A stretch of 36,147 nucleotides of DNA from NCBI GenBank assembly GCA_028139685.1, contig JAOINQ010000003.1, positions 1 through 36,147 of the forward strand, in the 5' to 3' direction. Numbering within the stretch: the stretch's first letter is position 1; each line of letters opens with the position of its first letter. The position numbers were made by a program, and so were the translations under genes. Source of the DNA: Betaproteobacteria bacterium (GTDB lineage: Bacteria > Pseudomonadota > Gammaproteobacteria > Burkholderiales > Burkholderiaceae_A). Below the pieces are notes generated by a model. That model was not told where the DNA came from. It made no database searches and worked only from the letters and a program-made list of their open reading frames with translations. Of the stretch, positions 7,577 through 16,911 are shown piece by piece.

Positions 7577-7618
7577 CGTATTAAAGGTTACCTTAAATAT
7601 TCCGATTATTTGTTGTCA
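7571..7618. promoter_or_regulatory. nested inverted repeats between divergent genes, possible operator
   Basis: TGACAAC (7571-7577) and GTTGTCA (7612-7618) are perfect inverted copies separated by 34 nt. Between them lies the 11-nt palindrome AAGGT-T-ACCTT (7584-7594). The block sits between the divergent flavoprotein gene and the giant secreted-protein gene. A shared regulator is possible, but no regulator gene is present nearby. Confidence 0.3.
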
Positions 7619-7682
7619 AGCTTTATTTTAGTTTAGATACGTGCGTAAAATTATTATGGAAATCTAAAGGGAAGTTAGCGAA

Positions 7683-10600
7683 ATGTCTGTTCTGTATTCA
7701 GCGACAAATGTAACATTAAATCAAACTGGTAGCACAGTATCATTTGCGAACAGCGCAGTTGGGTTGAACAATGTATCGTTAATTTCGAATACGAGCTCTA
7801 ATTGGACACAGACCTCTAATCATTCAATCTACAACATTATTTACATTGATAGTGTACCCAATCAAGGCCTCAATTTTGGACCCACAAATCCCTTAATCCT
7901 AATTATCGAGAAGCCCTCAGATTCTTCAAATAATCTTTTAAAAATCCATGAATTCGAACTTTCGTTCGATCGACTTACTGCGAAACAGGTAGACGCTACG
8001 GTTTTAACTACACCTGTTGGCCTAGCTGCGTTAGAGCAGTATTACGATACGGATTTAAATAAAAATACGGTTGTATCGAACTATGGAGTAACTCCTAAAA
8101 ATTTTCAATTAGAAGAGTTAACCTCTGGTTTTGTTTTTGATTTTTCTTATGTGGAGGACCTTGCTCAGACTGGTTTGACACATTTGATGACACCTCTCAA
8201 GGTAAGTGCCGGAACGTCCTGGACACTAAACTCTGCCGAGAGTGTGTTCTATTCATTGGTGAATAGTGTTATTGGGAGTTCCGCAAGTGAGTCCACTCTT
8301 GAATTAAAAGTACTTACAGATGCGCCATCTGCCTCAATTACTGGTGGGTTTTCGGCTCTTAATGGCTTCATTGTAAATAGTTTCAGTTTAGATTCTGCCG
8401 GGACCCAGTTTACTCTATATGCTTCTGCCTCAGCAACATCGACGGATTTTGCAGTTTTTGAATATAACATAGGTCAAGATTTAAATTCCGATGGTGTTAT
8501 AGGACATGCATTCTCAACTGCGAATGGAGTGGTTTCTGCAAGCACTTACAGCCCTAGTTATCAATTAAACAATAAATCAGCGGGCAGCAGCTTTTTATTT
8601 GGTTCGGCATTTAGCTCAAACCATACTATTTTCCAAACTTCAGGGGAAATCGTATCTTATAACGGAAATTTCTATCAGCTTGATTTTTTAACTTTAGGTA
8701 ATGACGGAGCAGGTGTTTTTGGTTATTCGCATTTTTCAACTGAAGATCAAAAAACCGGTTCTTTACCCATAAAGCCAGATGTAATTCTTATGAATGGTGT
8801 CAATCCATGGCAACCGGCATCTTTCGTATCTCCCAGTGCAACTCTTCAGAGTGCCGGTGTCTTACCATCCGCTCATGGGGTTCTTGCTATTAGCGCTGCA
8901 GCAGGTGCAGGAGGAATCACATTTGTTACGGATTTCCATAATGATGTATACGTATTCCAAGCCTCTACGGCTGCAAATACCAGTACAACTTTAAGCATAT
9001 TTGAAAGCCCATATTTTTTTGAATTTGATCCTTCAGCTTCACAAATTAGCTCATTAGGTACCGCAGCACCAATCTTTAATCTTTCACAACAAATGTTAAT
9101 AACTGGAGACATTTTGTCTGTTGTAGAAACAAATGTGGGAGAAGACGTAAACAATGACGGAATAAACGGCGTGATTAGCGCTACGCAAGTATTGGCAAGT
9201 ACTGCATACACGACTAGCTTTACAACGTCCTCAGGACAAGTGAGTCTTTCAGTAAATTCCCCAGCCATATTTTCAGGTCAAGGCGGCTTCCTTATATGGA
9301 ATCAGTCTGCTGGAATATCTAATAGTTTTGGAGACTCTCCTAGAGATAACGAATATTTTATTATTGCTGAGCCCGATTTAACTACCTGGTCAGCATCCGG
9401 CACCCTCGTGTTAACAGGCGCTTACAGCGATACTTTTAATTTGATAGGAGAGAACTCACAAGTTAGTGCTGAAACTCAGAGTTTGATACGGAACGAAGAG
9501 GGTACTATTAACTTATCACTTGTTTACGATACTAATACCAGTAACTCGTTTGGTTCCGTTTATTCTGTATACACATTTTCTACACACACAGCGCTGGATT
9601 CAGTTGCTGTTTGGAATAGTGCTGTTTCAAGTTTTGCAGTTCGTGATCTTGAATCGTTTGAAACTACATTAGGTTACGATATTACAGGAGATGGAATTGT
9701 TGGTAACAGCGGGTTAACAATTCTATCCATTGTTGCAGCGAAAACAGATCTAGCTACTGCCAACTCCGCACAGAGCACGAACCTTCTGAAACTTGAATCG
9801 GGCGAGTTTGCGATTGGAAACGAGACTTCTCAAGTTGGCCAGCCAACTACGGGCAAGTTACTTATTAACGCTTCTTCTACATCGTGGAGTCCTAGTACAG
9901 GAACAAGTGCTGTTGGAGTCTATGGAAATATCCTCGAAAGTAACTCCGCTACTCAGTCTTATGTAGTGATTCAAAAGTCAGGAAACGATACTAATCCACA
10001 GTTTGGTACATGGACTTTTTCATCAGATACATCCCTTCTATCACTGCAAACGAATCAATCTACCGCAGTTAATGTAAATCTTATAGATTTAGTCAGCTAT
10101 GAAATGCAGTTGGGTTTTGATATTACTAGTGATGGGAGAGTTGGTGATCAGATTTCAGAGATTCCTCTGAATTACAAAACTTCGACGGTTGATACGAATA
10201 ACGACGGAGTTTTGGATAGTACAAAGGTAATACCAGCAATTATTAAAAGTTCCTTCGGTTTTTTTGGGGTAGATTACGACACAGCGAACGTAAATGTGGG
10301 CGAATCTCACCCGTTCATAATTTTAAAAGATAGTAGCGGAAGTGCTTGGAGCACTTCTTTAAATTACGAATTGTCTGGGATTTATCAAAGTGAGGTAACT
10401 AATAATCAATCTACGATTGGAATTATTGAAAAGGGTGGGAGCATCTTAAATCCTTTTTATCAAAAATGGACCTTTGCTCACCAATCGGGAAGTTATACGG
10501 CTCAGGTTAGCGCCTCAACTGCAACTAGATTGACAACATCGGAATTAATCGCAGAAGAACAAACATACAATGTCGATTTAGATGGAAATGGAACGATTGG

Positions 10601-13600
10601 TGATGATATTGAACGATATCTTTTTCTCGCTGCAAACCAACCTTCTCTCGTACAAACGCAAGTAGGAAATTATGCGATTAGTTTTGGTGAGGTTTTAGGA
10701 GTCAATGATTTAGGACTACCAATCCTTATGACAACTGCAGGTATTCCATGGGTTCCAACAAGGGGAAATCCTGTTACGGGGGTCTTTTCTGAAAGAAGTG
10801 GTTCAGCACAAACGATTTCACTAATCGAAAACGCTGGTTCGAGTTTTTCTCCTGCGTATAAAAAATGGGAATTTAATCTCTTTGATGGATCTTTTTTCGC
10901 AACAGCTCAAACGACTTTTTCTGTGAGTATCTCGTCAGCTCAGTTAGGAGCTTTAGAGACAAGAAAAAACATTGATTTATTGGCAGATGGTGTTATTGGC
11001 GATCCAATTAAGTCAGTTATTGTCTCAGGAGGAGAAACTTCTCTCGACTCCGATAATGATGGTTTTGCAGATGGGACAGTTACTGCTCCTGCTGTAATTT
11101 TAACAAAAAGTAATGCTTATGCGCTTGATTTATCTGGAGCAGGTAATATTGGAGAAACTTCAACAAGTCTTTTCTTAGAAGCATCAAACGGGGTAAATTG
11201 GAATCCGTCTACAAATTACACAATCGTAGGAGGATATGTTTCCTACGATGTAAACGCGTCAAGTGAACAAACAACATCTGCTTTTGTATATGAGAAATCT
11301 GGAAGTGGTTCTAGTGCGATATATAAAGAATGGCATTTTATTCAGGGAAGTGCATCTGGAGTAGCGACTGCAACTAGTGGGATAGCTCAAACAATTTCGT
11401 TAACAGATATTTTGGCCAAAGAACTTGAACGTGGATTTGACTTAACAAATGATAATGTTGTGGGCGATAGAATTGTAGATATAACGAAGCAACTCTCCGT
11501 TCCACAAAGAGGAGCGCCTTCTATTGTAGAACTAGCGTCGGGTTCTTACGCTGTTGACTTTGATGGAAATTCAACAGTTGGGCAGCTCAAATCTGTAATT
11601 AATTTAAAGACCAGTAGCGGGCAAAACTGGAGTCCTAGCCAGAGTAGTGAAGTTATTGGAATTTTTTCTTCGGAAGAACTTGAAAGTTCGGGTCAAATAA
11701 AATACTACGCAACAGTCTTTGAGCAGATTGGAACTGGTTCAACATCCAGTTTTAAGAAGTGGGTTTTTTCGAAGCCAAGTGGTCAAGCTGATTTTCAGGC
11801 TTCTGCTGCGACCTCTACTGTCGTAACCTTGACTGACATTCTTATTGATGAAGGCAGGGTAGGATTTGATTTAAATTCAGATGGTACAGTTGGTGATGTA
11901 ATAGCTGATATTACATGGCAAATGCCTCCTGTAGATACTGGGTCTCTAAATGCTCCTCAAGTCGTTCAGTTAACCTCAGGTGCTTACGGACTGGATATAG
12001 AAGGGGATCTTTCAACTGGTTCAACAACACCCGTGGTGATTTTGAGCAATAGCGCGGGTTCTAATTGGCAACCTACTAGCGGTTCGACAGTTACTGGTGT
12101 GTATTTGGGAATCGGTGGTACAACAGCTTCTCCAACAAATCTGAGTACTATAATTGAAAAATCAGGCTCAATTAATTTTCCAACCTTTAAAACATGGACT
12201 TTCACCGATAGCGGTGATGGCGGTAAAGCTGTAGCGACCGTAACGGTTGGTCAGTCCATTACAGAAAGTGCTTTGCTACAAAAAGAGTTGGAAGTAGGTT
12301 ATGACCTAAACGGAGATGAAACTGTAGGGGATGGTATCTTTTCGATAGCACTGCTAAGTAAAGATTATATAGGTACCGATCAACAGATATTAAATAGTCC
12401 AGGTGTTGTGCGTCTATCATCGGGCGAGTTTGGACTTGTTTTTGGAGGAAATGATTACTCTGCTGAAAATGGAAGATCGTTTCTTTTGAAAGAAATAGAG
12501 TCCAATGGAAATGCATGGACGCCGTCTTCTAATCCATCATCTGATGGTCGCGACTATTCTATCTCGGGTGTTGAACTTTTGGATAATAGTGATTTGAAAA
12601 TTTATGAAGTTAAAGAAAGTTCTGACGGAGACCCAGATGTTAAAGTCACCACTTTCACTCTCTCGGAATCTAGTCCTAAAAGTTATTTCGTAAAGAATAA
12701 TCAATCTGATGGTGTTGCCATGTCTGATTCTGAATTTTTTAATCGTGAATTGGAAATTGGCTATAATTTAGACTCGAATCAAGTGCTTGGTCCAGGTGCC
12801 GAAGAGATTACTATTTCAACAAGGTCTTTCACGGATAAGTTTGAGATTAATCAAAAAAGCCCTGCGCTGGCGAAATTAGCCGATGGTTCAGTTGCGGTGG
12901 ACTTTACTGGTAGCATTCAACTTGGAGAGACTCCGAAGTTAATTTTGAATCAAGGAGGTCAATCATTTAGATATAGTTCGGATGAGCAGGTACAGGGTCT
13001 TTACACAAGTACCGAAACAAATGATACAACTAATCGAGTAACGTTTAATGTAAATGTGTTACAACAGGATTCAAATACTAATTCAGACTCATTCTTTTTG
13101 AGAACATTTAATGTCGTAGATGATTCGTTAGCTAATTATGACAACGCCAAATCATTACAGCCAGTTACTCTTACTGAAGTTCTTTCTAAGGAAGAGATGG
13201 TTCGTTATGATTTGAATAGTAATTCCCAGATCGGTTTCCAAAATAGGGAGCTATTAATGCCAGCGTTTTCGCCGTCTCCAGGACCAGATGACTTTCGATT
13301 AGTGCGCACAGAGACTAACGCAATTGGTTTAGACTCTGCCTTCACCATAACTCCCGAAAATGATCAATATTTCTATAGTTTGTATGATTCGAGTGGAAGG
13401 TTATGGGATCCAGTGAACGAGACTGTTACTGGTGTGTTTCTCGAGGATAGGATCAAAAATTCAGAAGGAGAAGATACAAATGTACAACTTAGAACACAGA
13501 GTAATGCAAATACAATTTTAGGCGTGGCTACAAATCCTGCTGACGGCAGTGTTACTAGTACTTCTAACTTTAATCTTTGGGAGTTCGTAATTTCGGGTGA

Positions 13601-15209
13601 TGCGACACCTAATGCACTTGGTTTGTATGAGTTCCATATGATTTCAGCAAATGCAGCTCGATATAGTTTTGATGAATTGTCAATTGTTGAATCTGACAAA
13701 GGTTTTGATTTGACAGGTGACCGGCAAGTGTTGGGAGATACTGCTGTCGAACTATTTAGGGAACAAATGGTGGCATCAGATAATGCAAGGGAGATGGTGA
13801 GCGGAGAACTTTCTGGGTTACCCGATATTCCTAGTGTATCAGAAATTTCATCAGAGTTGCTTATGCCGGGAGTCAGTTTACAAACTGAAGATATTTCTTA
13901 TGGAAACTTAACCTCAGGGTTAAAAAAAGGTACGGTTAATTCCTTTGTAAGCAATGGCAATATTTCCGTAAATTTTAGCGATATGTCAGCAGAAACCGTT
14001 TCAACTTTACCTCAAACAAATGTCTTAATTGATGCGCAAGTTGAATTATCCTACTATTCGCTAGATGAGCCGCTATCGGAAGAAAGCGACTTAGTTCATT
14101 TTGTAGCCCTTGGCAACAAAGAACGTGCGGCTGAATCTTTTCAGGCTATTGCAGACTTTACTGATGTTTTGAATAGCCAAGGAAGTAAAGACGAATCAGG
14201 TACTTCGGTTGTTGCCTCAAAATTAAAGTTACTTGATTTTTCAGGAAATGATCCCACAGAGATTGATTCTGATGAAATCATTCTTCAACTTGCTGAGAGT
14301 GAGGGAGTGGTGTTACTTGCCCCTAATCAAACAAGCGGTGAGAGTACATTTGTGAATTTAAATAATGAGCTGACAGCTTCAGCATGTGAAATTTTGCTTC
14401 TTGGAGAATTTACTGTCCGCGGAGGAGAGGGAAAGCAAACCTTTGTCGGAGATGACAGTAAACAGGATTTAAGTTTAGGTTCTGGTGATGACATAGTTTA
14501 TGCGGGGGGTGGCGATGACATTTTGGTTGCTTCCGATGGAAATAATTATTTTGACGGCGGAGCAGGTAATGATGAAATAGCTGCTGGGTCCGGTATGGAT
14601 GTTTTCGTAGGAGGCGCCGGTAACGATGTTATAGACGGAGGTGATGGATTAGATAAAGCAGAGTATGTTGGTTCTTATTACGATTTTACAATTGAAAAAC
14701 AATTAGATTCCTTTAGTGTTAATGACAGATTATCCCTAGAAGGAACAGACACTCTTACCAATGTGGAAAGACTTGAATTTGCTGACGGAACGCTTGCATT
14801 TGATACAAATGGAAATGCTGGTCAGGCTTACAGATTATATCAAGCGGCATTTGAACGAACTCCCGACCCAGTAGGAGTCGGATATCATGTTAATGATATA
14901 GAATCTAATGGTTTGATTCTATACCAGATTGCCGGCAACTTTTTAGCCTCTCCCGAATTTGAAAGTACATATGGGTCAAATTTAAATGATTCTGATTTTG
15001 TAGATGCGTTGTACAACAACGTGTTGGGAAGATCTCCGGAAGATTTTGAACGTGATTACTATACGGATAGGTTTAGTAGACCAGAGAACGATCCTCTATG
15101 GATGGACAGAGCTGCTTCACTGATCGGGTTTTCTGAAAGTCCTGAAAACATGAATATCGTGAATGATGATATTTTAAATGGTATATGGATGACAAACGAT
15201 TACATATAG
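7683..15209 (+). CDS. giant RTX-type protein with Ca-binding-like repeats and C-terminal DUF4214-like domain
   Basis: This is a 2508-residue protein with a Shine-Dalgarno site (AAAGGGAAG, 7667-7675) before ATG 7683. It has no N-terminal signal peptide and only one cysteine that I can find (residue 2235), both typical of type I-secreted proteins. Residues 266-2009 carry about twelve D-x-N-x-D-G-like sites (for example DLNSDGVIG, DITGDGIVG, DLNGDETVGD), mostly 133-178 residues apart. Each repeat also has a W-x-P segment followed by G-V-Y/F, then K-x-W-x-F. The architecture resembles the tryptophan-rich repeats of cyanobacterial surface proteins (Pfam W_rich_C), recalled from memory. Residues 2266-2324 are six strict RTX nonapeptides. 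DTLTNVERLEFADG then leads into a DUF4214-like domain (about 2380-2500). It is probably a calcium-stiffened surface or secreted adhesin. No HlyB, HlyD or TolC homologue lies in the window. Confidence 0.88.
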   Translation: MSVLYSATNVTLNQTGSTVSFANSAVGLNNVSLISNTSSNWTQTSNHSIYNIIYIDSVPNQGLNFGPTNPLILIIEKPSDSSNNLLKIHEFELSFDRLTAKQVDATVLTTPVGLAALEQYYDTDLNKNTVVSNYGVTPKNFQLEELTSGFVFDFSYVEDLAQTGLTHLMTPLKVSAGTSWTLNSAESVFYSLVNSVIGSSASESTLELKVLTDAPSASITGGFSALNGFIVNSFSLDSAGTQFTLYASASATSTDFAVFEYNIGQDLNSDGVIGHAFSTANGVVSASTYSPSYQLNNKSAGSSFLFGSAFSSNHTIFQTSGEIVSYNGNFYQLDFLTLGNDGAGVFGYSHFSTEDQKTGSLPIKPDVILMNGVNPWQPASFVSPSATLQSAGVLPSAHGVLAISAAAGAGGITFVTDFHNDVYVFQASTAANTSTTLSIFESPYFFEFDPSASQISSLGTAAPIFNLSQQMLITGDILSVVETNVGEDVNNDGINGVISATQVLASTAYTTSFTTSSGQVSLSVNSPAIFSGQGGFLIWNQSAGISNSFGDSPRDNEYFIIAEPDLTTWSASGTLVLTGAYSDTFNLIGENSQVSAETQSLIRNEEGTINLSLVYDTNTSNSFGSVYSVYTFSTHTALDSVAVWNSAVSSFAVRDLESFETTLGYDITGDGIVGNSGLTILSIVAAKTDLATANSAQSTNLLKLESGEFAIGNETSQVGQPTTGKLLINASSTSWSPSTGTSAVGVYGNILESNSATQSYVVIQKSGNDTNPQFGTWTFSSDTSLLSLQTNQSTAVNVNLIDLVSYEMQLGFDITSDGRVGDQISEIPLNYKTSTVDTNNDGVLDSTKVIPAIIKSSFGFFGVDYDTANVNVGESHPFIILKDSSGSAWSTSLNYELSGIYQSEVTNNQSTIGIIEKGGSILNPFYQKWTFAHQSGSYTAQVSASTATRLTTSELIAEEQTYNVDLDGNGTIGDDIERYLFLAANQPSLVQTQVGNYAISFGEVLGVNDLGLPILMTTAGIPWVPTRGNPVTGVFSERSGSAQTISLIENAGSSFSPAYKKWEFNLFDGSFFATAQTTFSVSISSAQLGALETRKNIDLLADGVIGDPIKSVIVSGGETSLDSDNDGFADGTVTAPAVILTKSNAYALDLSGAGNIGETSTSLFLEASNGVNWNPSTNYTIVGGYVSYDVNASSEQTTSAFVYEKSGSGSSAIYKEWHFIQGSASGVATATSGIAQTISLTDILAKELERGFDLTNDNVVGDRIVDITKQLSVPQRGAPSIVELASGSYAVDFDGNSTVGQLKSVINLKTSSGQNWSPSQSSEVIGIFSSEELESSGQIKYYATVFEQIGTGSTSSFKKWVFSKPSGQADFQASAATSTVVTLTDILIDEGRVGFDLNSDGTVGDVIADITWQMPPVDTGSLNAPQVVQLTSGAYGLDIEGDLSTGSTTPVVILSNSAGSNWQPTSGSTVTGVYLGIGGTTASPTNLSTIIEKSGSINFPTFKTWTFTDSGDGGKAVATVTVGQSITESALLQKELEVGYDLNGDETVGDGIFSIALLSKDYIGTDQQILNSPGVVRLSSGEFGLVFGGNDYSAENGRSFLLKEIESNGNAWTPSSNPSSDGRDYSISGVELLDNSDLKIYEVKESSDGDPDVKVTTFTLSESSPKSYFVKNNQSDGVAMSDSEFFNRELEIGYNLDSNQVLGPGAEEITISTRSFTDKFEINQKSPALAKLADGSVAVDFTGSIQLGETPKLILNQGGQSFRYSSDEQVQGLYTSTETNDTTNRVTFNVNVLQQDSNTNSDSFFLRTFNVVDDSLANYDNAKSLQPVTLTEVLSKEEMVRYDLNSNSQIGFQNRELLMPAFSPSPGPDDFRLVRTETNAIGLDSAFTITPENDQYFYSLYDSSGRLWDPVNETVTGVFLEDRIKNSEGEDTNVQLRTQSNANTILGVATNPADGSVTSTSNFNLWEFVISGDATPNALGLYEFHMISANAARYSFDELSIVESDKGFDLTGDRQVLGDTAVELFREQMVASDNAREMVSGELSGLPDIPSVSEISSELLMPGVSLQTEDISYGNLTSGLKKGTVNSFVSNGNISVNFSDMSAETVSTLPQTNVLIDAQVELSYYSLDEPLSEESDLVHFVALGNKERAAESFQAIADFTDVLNSQGSKDESGTSVVASKLKLLDFSGNDPTEIDSDEIILQLAESEGVVLLAPNQTSGESTFVNLNNELTASACEILLLGEFTVRGGEGKQTFVGDDSKQDLSLGSGDDIVYAGGGDDILVASDGNNYFDGGAGNDEIAAGSGMDVFVGGAGNDVIDGGDGLDKAEYVGSYYDFTIEKQLDSFSVNDRLSLEGTDTLTNVERLEFADGTLAFDTNGNAGQAYRLYQAAFERTPDPVGVGYHVNDIESNGLILYQIAGNFLASPEFESTYGSNLNDSDFVDALYNNVLGRSPEDFERDYYTDRFSRPENDPLWMDRAASLIGFSESPENMNIVNDDILNGIWMTNDYI
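8478..13748 (+). repeat. degenerate protein repeats of about 150 codons with EF-hand/dockerin-like loops
   Basis: The aspartate (or asparagine) opening each loop is encoded at 8478, 9144, 9678, 10119, 10575, 10974, 11439, 11868, 12303, 12765, 13209 and 13707. Spacings are 222, 178, 147, 152, 133, 155, 143, 145, 154, 148 and 166 codons. The best-preserved units lie between 9678 and 12303. The last three loops have lost acidic or glycine positions (for example NLDSNQVLG), so calcium binding there is doubtful. Two further D-x-N/D-x-DG sites occur between the main loops, near 10190 and 11047. Confidence 0.75.
14478..14654 (+). repeat. RTX (hemolysin-type) nonapeptide array
   Basis: Six consecutive 9-codon units and a partial seventh encode GSGDDIVYA, GGGDDILVA, SDGNNYFDG, GAGNDEIAA, GSGMDVFVG, GAGNDVIDG and GDGLD. 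They match the G-G-x-G-x-D-x-x-x calcium beta-roll consensus, with the third unit degenerate. Such arrays fold on meeting extracellular calcium after type I secretion. Confidence 0.9.
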
Positions 15210-15262
15210 AGAGTGCAAAGCAAACTGCAAAAACATTTCTTTTAGAGAGTAAACTGTCAAGA

Positions 15263-15291
15263 TTGTCTAAACTCCCAATATTACTTACAGT
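15263..15291 (+). promoter_or_regulatory. candidate promoter for the glutathione peroxidase gene
   Basis: TTGTCT (15263-15268), a 17-nt spacer and TACAGT (15286-15291) form a moderate sigma-70 match. Transcription would begin about 20 nt before the GTG at 15320. The 110-nt gap after the giant gene shows no convincing terminator hairpin. Confidence 0.35.
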
Positions 15292-15319
15292 GCCAAAAAA
15301 ATCTTAACTGAGGATTATC

Positions 15320-15805
15320 GTGCTACCAGAAATTGATTTAATTAGAATAGATGGAAAAGTTGAAAGCTTCGCAGACTATAGCGGAAAAACTCTTCTAATA
15401 GTGAATGTTGCCAGTAATTGTGGGTTTACTCCTCAGTATAAAGACTTGCAACAACTGTACATAGATTTTAATGACAAGGGCCTTGAAATTTTAGCTTTTC
15501 CTTGTAATCAGTTTGGCTCTCAGGAGCCGGGAAGCTCAAAAGACATACAAAATTTTTGCACTGAACGTTATGCAGTGACATTTCCTGTTTTTTCAAAAAT
15601 TGATGTAAACGGAGCAGATGAACATAAGGTCTTCACATACTTGAAAAAACGAGCACCGGGGGTTCTTGGTACAACGAAAATTAAATGGAATTTTACAAAA
15701 TTCTTAATTGATCACAAGAATACTTTAGTTAAGCGCTATGCTCCACAAACAGCAGTAATAGAAATTAGGAAGAATCTTGTCGAAATTATCTCGGACGAAA
15801 AATAG
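15320..15805 (+). CDS. glutathione peroxidase family thiol peroxidase
   Basis: This is a 161-residue cytosolic peroxidase that reduces hydrogen peroxide and organic hydroperoxides using glutathione or thioredoxin. The catalytic cysteine is C34 in NVASNCGFTPQY. The partner Gln is in FPCNQFGSQEPG (residues 60-71), and Trp-Asn lie in KWNFTKFLID (from residue 122), completing the active site. It is the Cys form, not a selenoprotein. The GTG start at 15320 is supported by GAGG at 15310-15313. The next gene starts inside its 3' end, so the two are likely co-translated. The short form without a signal peptide resembles BtuE/GpxA-type bacterial enzymes. Confidence 0.92.
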   Translation: MLPEIDLIRIDGKVESFADYSGKTLLIVNVASNCGFTPQYKDLQQLYIDFNDKGLEILAFPCNQFGSQEPGSSKDIQNFCTERYAVTFPVFSKIDVNGADEHKVFTYLKKRAPGVLGTTKIKWNFTKFLIDHKNTLVKRYAPQTAVIEIRKNLVEIISDEK

Positions 15806-16868
15806 GTTCTCATATCAATTTTTACTAGTAATGTTTGGTAGTCTTTTGCTAAGCTCTTGTAGTTCAATTAAATACAATTATGGGTTGATCGATAATCACT
15901 TAAATATTATCAAGAATGCTCAACCTATTGATGTGATTCTAAAAGATAAAGCAACAAATCAAGAATTAAAAACAAAACTTCTCTTAGTAAACAAAATTAA
16001 AGATTTTGCATACAGTGAGTTACATTTCAGAAAAACAAAAAGCTATTCCACTTATTCGGATATATTGCGCAAGGCTGTTGTTTGGAATGTTGTGGCAGTA
16101 AAAGAAAATTCATTCGATTTAAAAGAGTGGTGTTATATTTTTATGGGTTGCTTTAATTACAGAGGATTCTATGAAAAAAAAGAAGCTGAAGAGTATGCTA
16201 AAGACTTAATAGAATTTGAAGATTTAGAGGTCGCAATATTACCCGTTCCTGCTTACTCAACTTTAGGCTGGTCAGACCTTTTTGGTGGCGATCCCGTTTT
16301 AAATACTTTTATTTGGAACGCCGAAATTGATTTGGTTAAATTATTAATCCACGAAATGACGCACCAGCAGGTTTTCGTAAAAAACGATACGCTTTTTAAT
16401 GAGTCATTTGCTTCATTTGTAGAGGATGCTGGTTCTCTGCAATGGATAAAAAAAAATGGAGATACCAATGACCTTATCCTTTATGAGGAGGAGAAAAGGC
16501 AGCGGGATAAAGTTGGAAAACTTTTAAGGTCATCTAGGGAAGCTTTGGAGAGTTTGTATAACCAAAATCTGAAAAAAAAAGAAACCGCATTACTTAAAGA
16601 GAAGATATTTAAAAATTTGAGAAGGAGTCTTATTGAGGTTAAAGATGGACGAGGGATCTCCAAAGGTTATAACGATTGGGTTTTTCAAATAAATTCTGCA
16701 TGGTTGGCCGCTTTTTCTCTTTATGATAGGTACAAGCCTTTTTTCAAATACGTTTTTATTAAAAGTAATTCGGATTGGATTGCGTTTTATAAAGAAGTTA
16801 GGAGATTAAAAAAAATTAAAAAAGGAGAAAGGACAAAAATAATAGAAAATTTTTTAAAGCAGCAGTAA
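15777..16868 (+). CDS. lipoprotein predicted zinc aminopeptidase (COG4324 type)
   Basis: This is a 363-residue protein. The TTG start at 15777 has a good AGGAAGA ribosome site (15767-15773) inside the preceding peroxidase gene, which it overlaps by 29 nt. A later ATG would cut into the lipoprotein signal FGSLLLSSCSS, which has lipobox L-S-S-C. Family signatures are EWCYIFMGCFNYRGFY, VPAYSTLGWSD, the zinc motif HEMTH (H192, E193, H196) and NESFASFVE from N208, whose glutamate is the usual third ligand. This matches the predicted aminopeptidase family (Pfam Aminopep). It is likely anchored in the periplasm or outer membrane. The C-terminal 130 residues are unusually Lys-rich. Substrate and true peptidase activity are unverified. 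Confidence 0.82.
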   Translation: MSKLSRTKNRFSYQFLLVMFGSLLLSSCSSIKYNYGLIDNHLNIIKNAQPIDVILKDKATNQELKTKLLLVNKIKDFAYSELHFRKTKSYSTYSDILRKAVVWNVVAVKENSFDLKEWCYIFMGCFNYRGFYEKKEAEEYAKDLIEFEDLEVAILPVPAYSTLGWSDLFGGDPVLNTFIWNAEIDLVKLLIHEMTHQQVFVKNDTLFNESFASFVEDAGSLQWIKKNGDTNDLILYEEEKRQRDKVGKLLRSSREALESLYNQNLKKKETALLKEKIFKNLRRSLIEVKDGRGISKGYNDWVFQINSAWLAAFSLYDRYKPFFKYVFIKSNSDWIAFYKEVRRLKKIKKGERTKIIENFLKQQ

Positions 16869-16900
16869 ATGTTTCCGGATTCGTGACGATTCTTATTTTG

Positions 16901-16911
16901 AGGAGGTGATC
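16901..16911 (+). promoter_or_regulatory. near-maximal Shine-Dalgarno sequence
   Basis: AGGAGGTGATC is an 11-nt exact complement of the conserved 3' end of 16S rRNA. AGGAGG ends 5 nt before GTG 16912, which decides that start over the GTG at 16906 lying inside the site itself. Such a long match is rare and suggests strong or specially controlled initiation. Confidence 0.7.

Noticed and set aside
8478..13748. Dockerin domains of a cellulosome
   Set aside because: The D-x-N-x-D-G loops look dockerin-like but occur singly per about 150 residues, without the paired 22-residue repeats and helices of true dockerins, and no cohesin or glycosidase is present.
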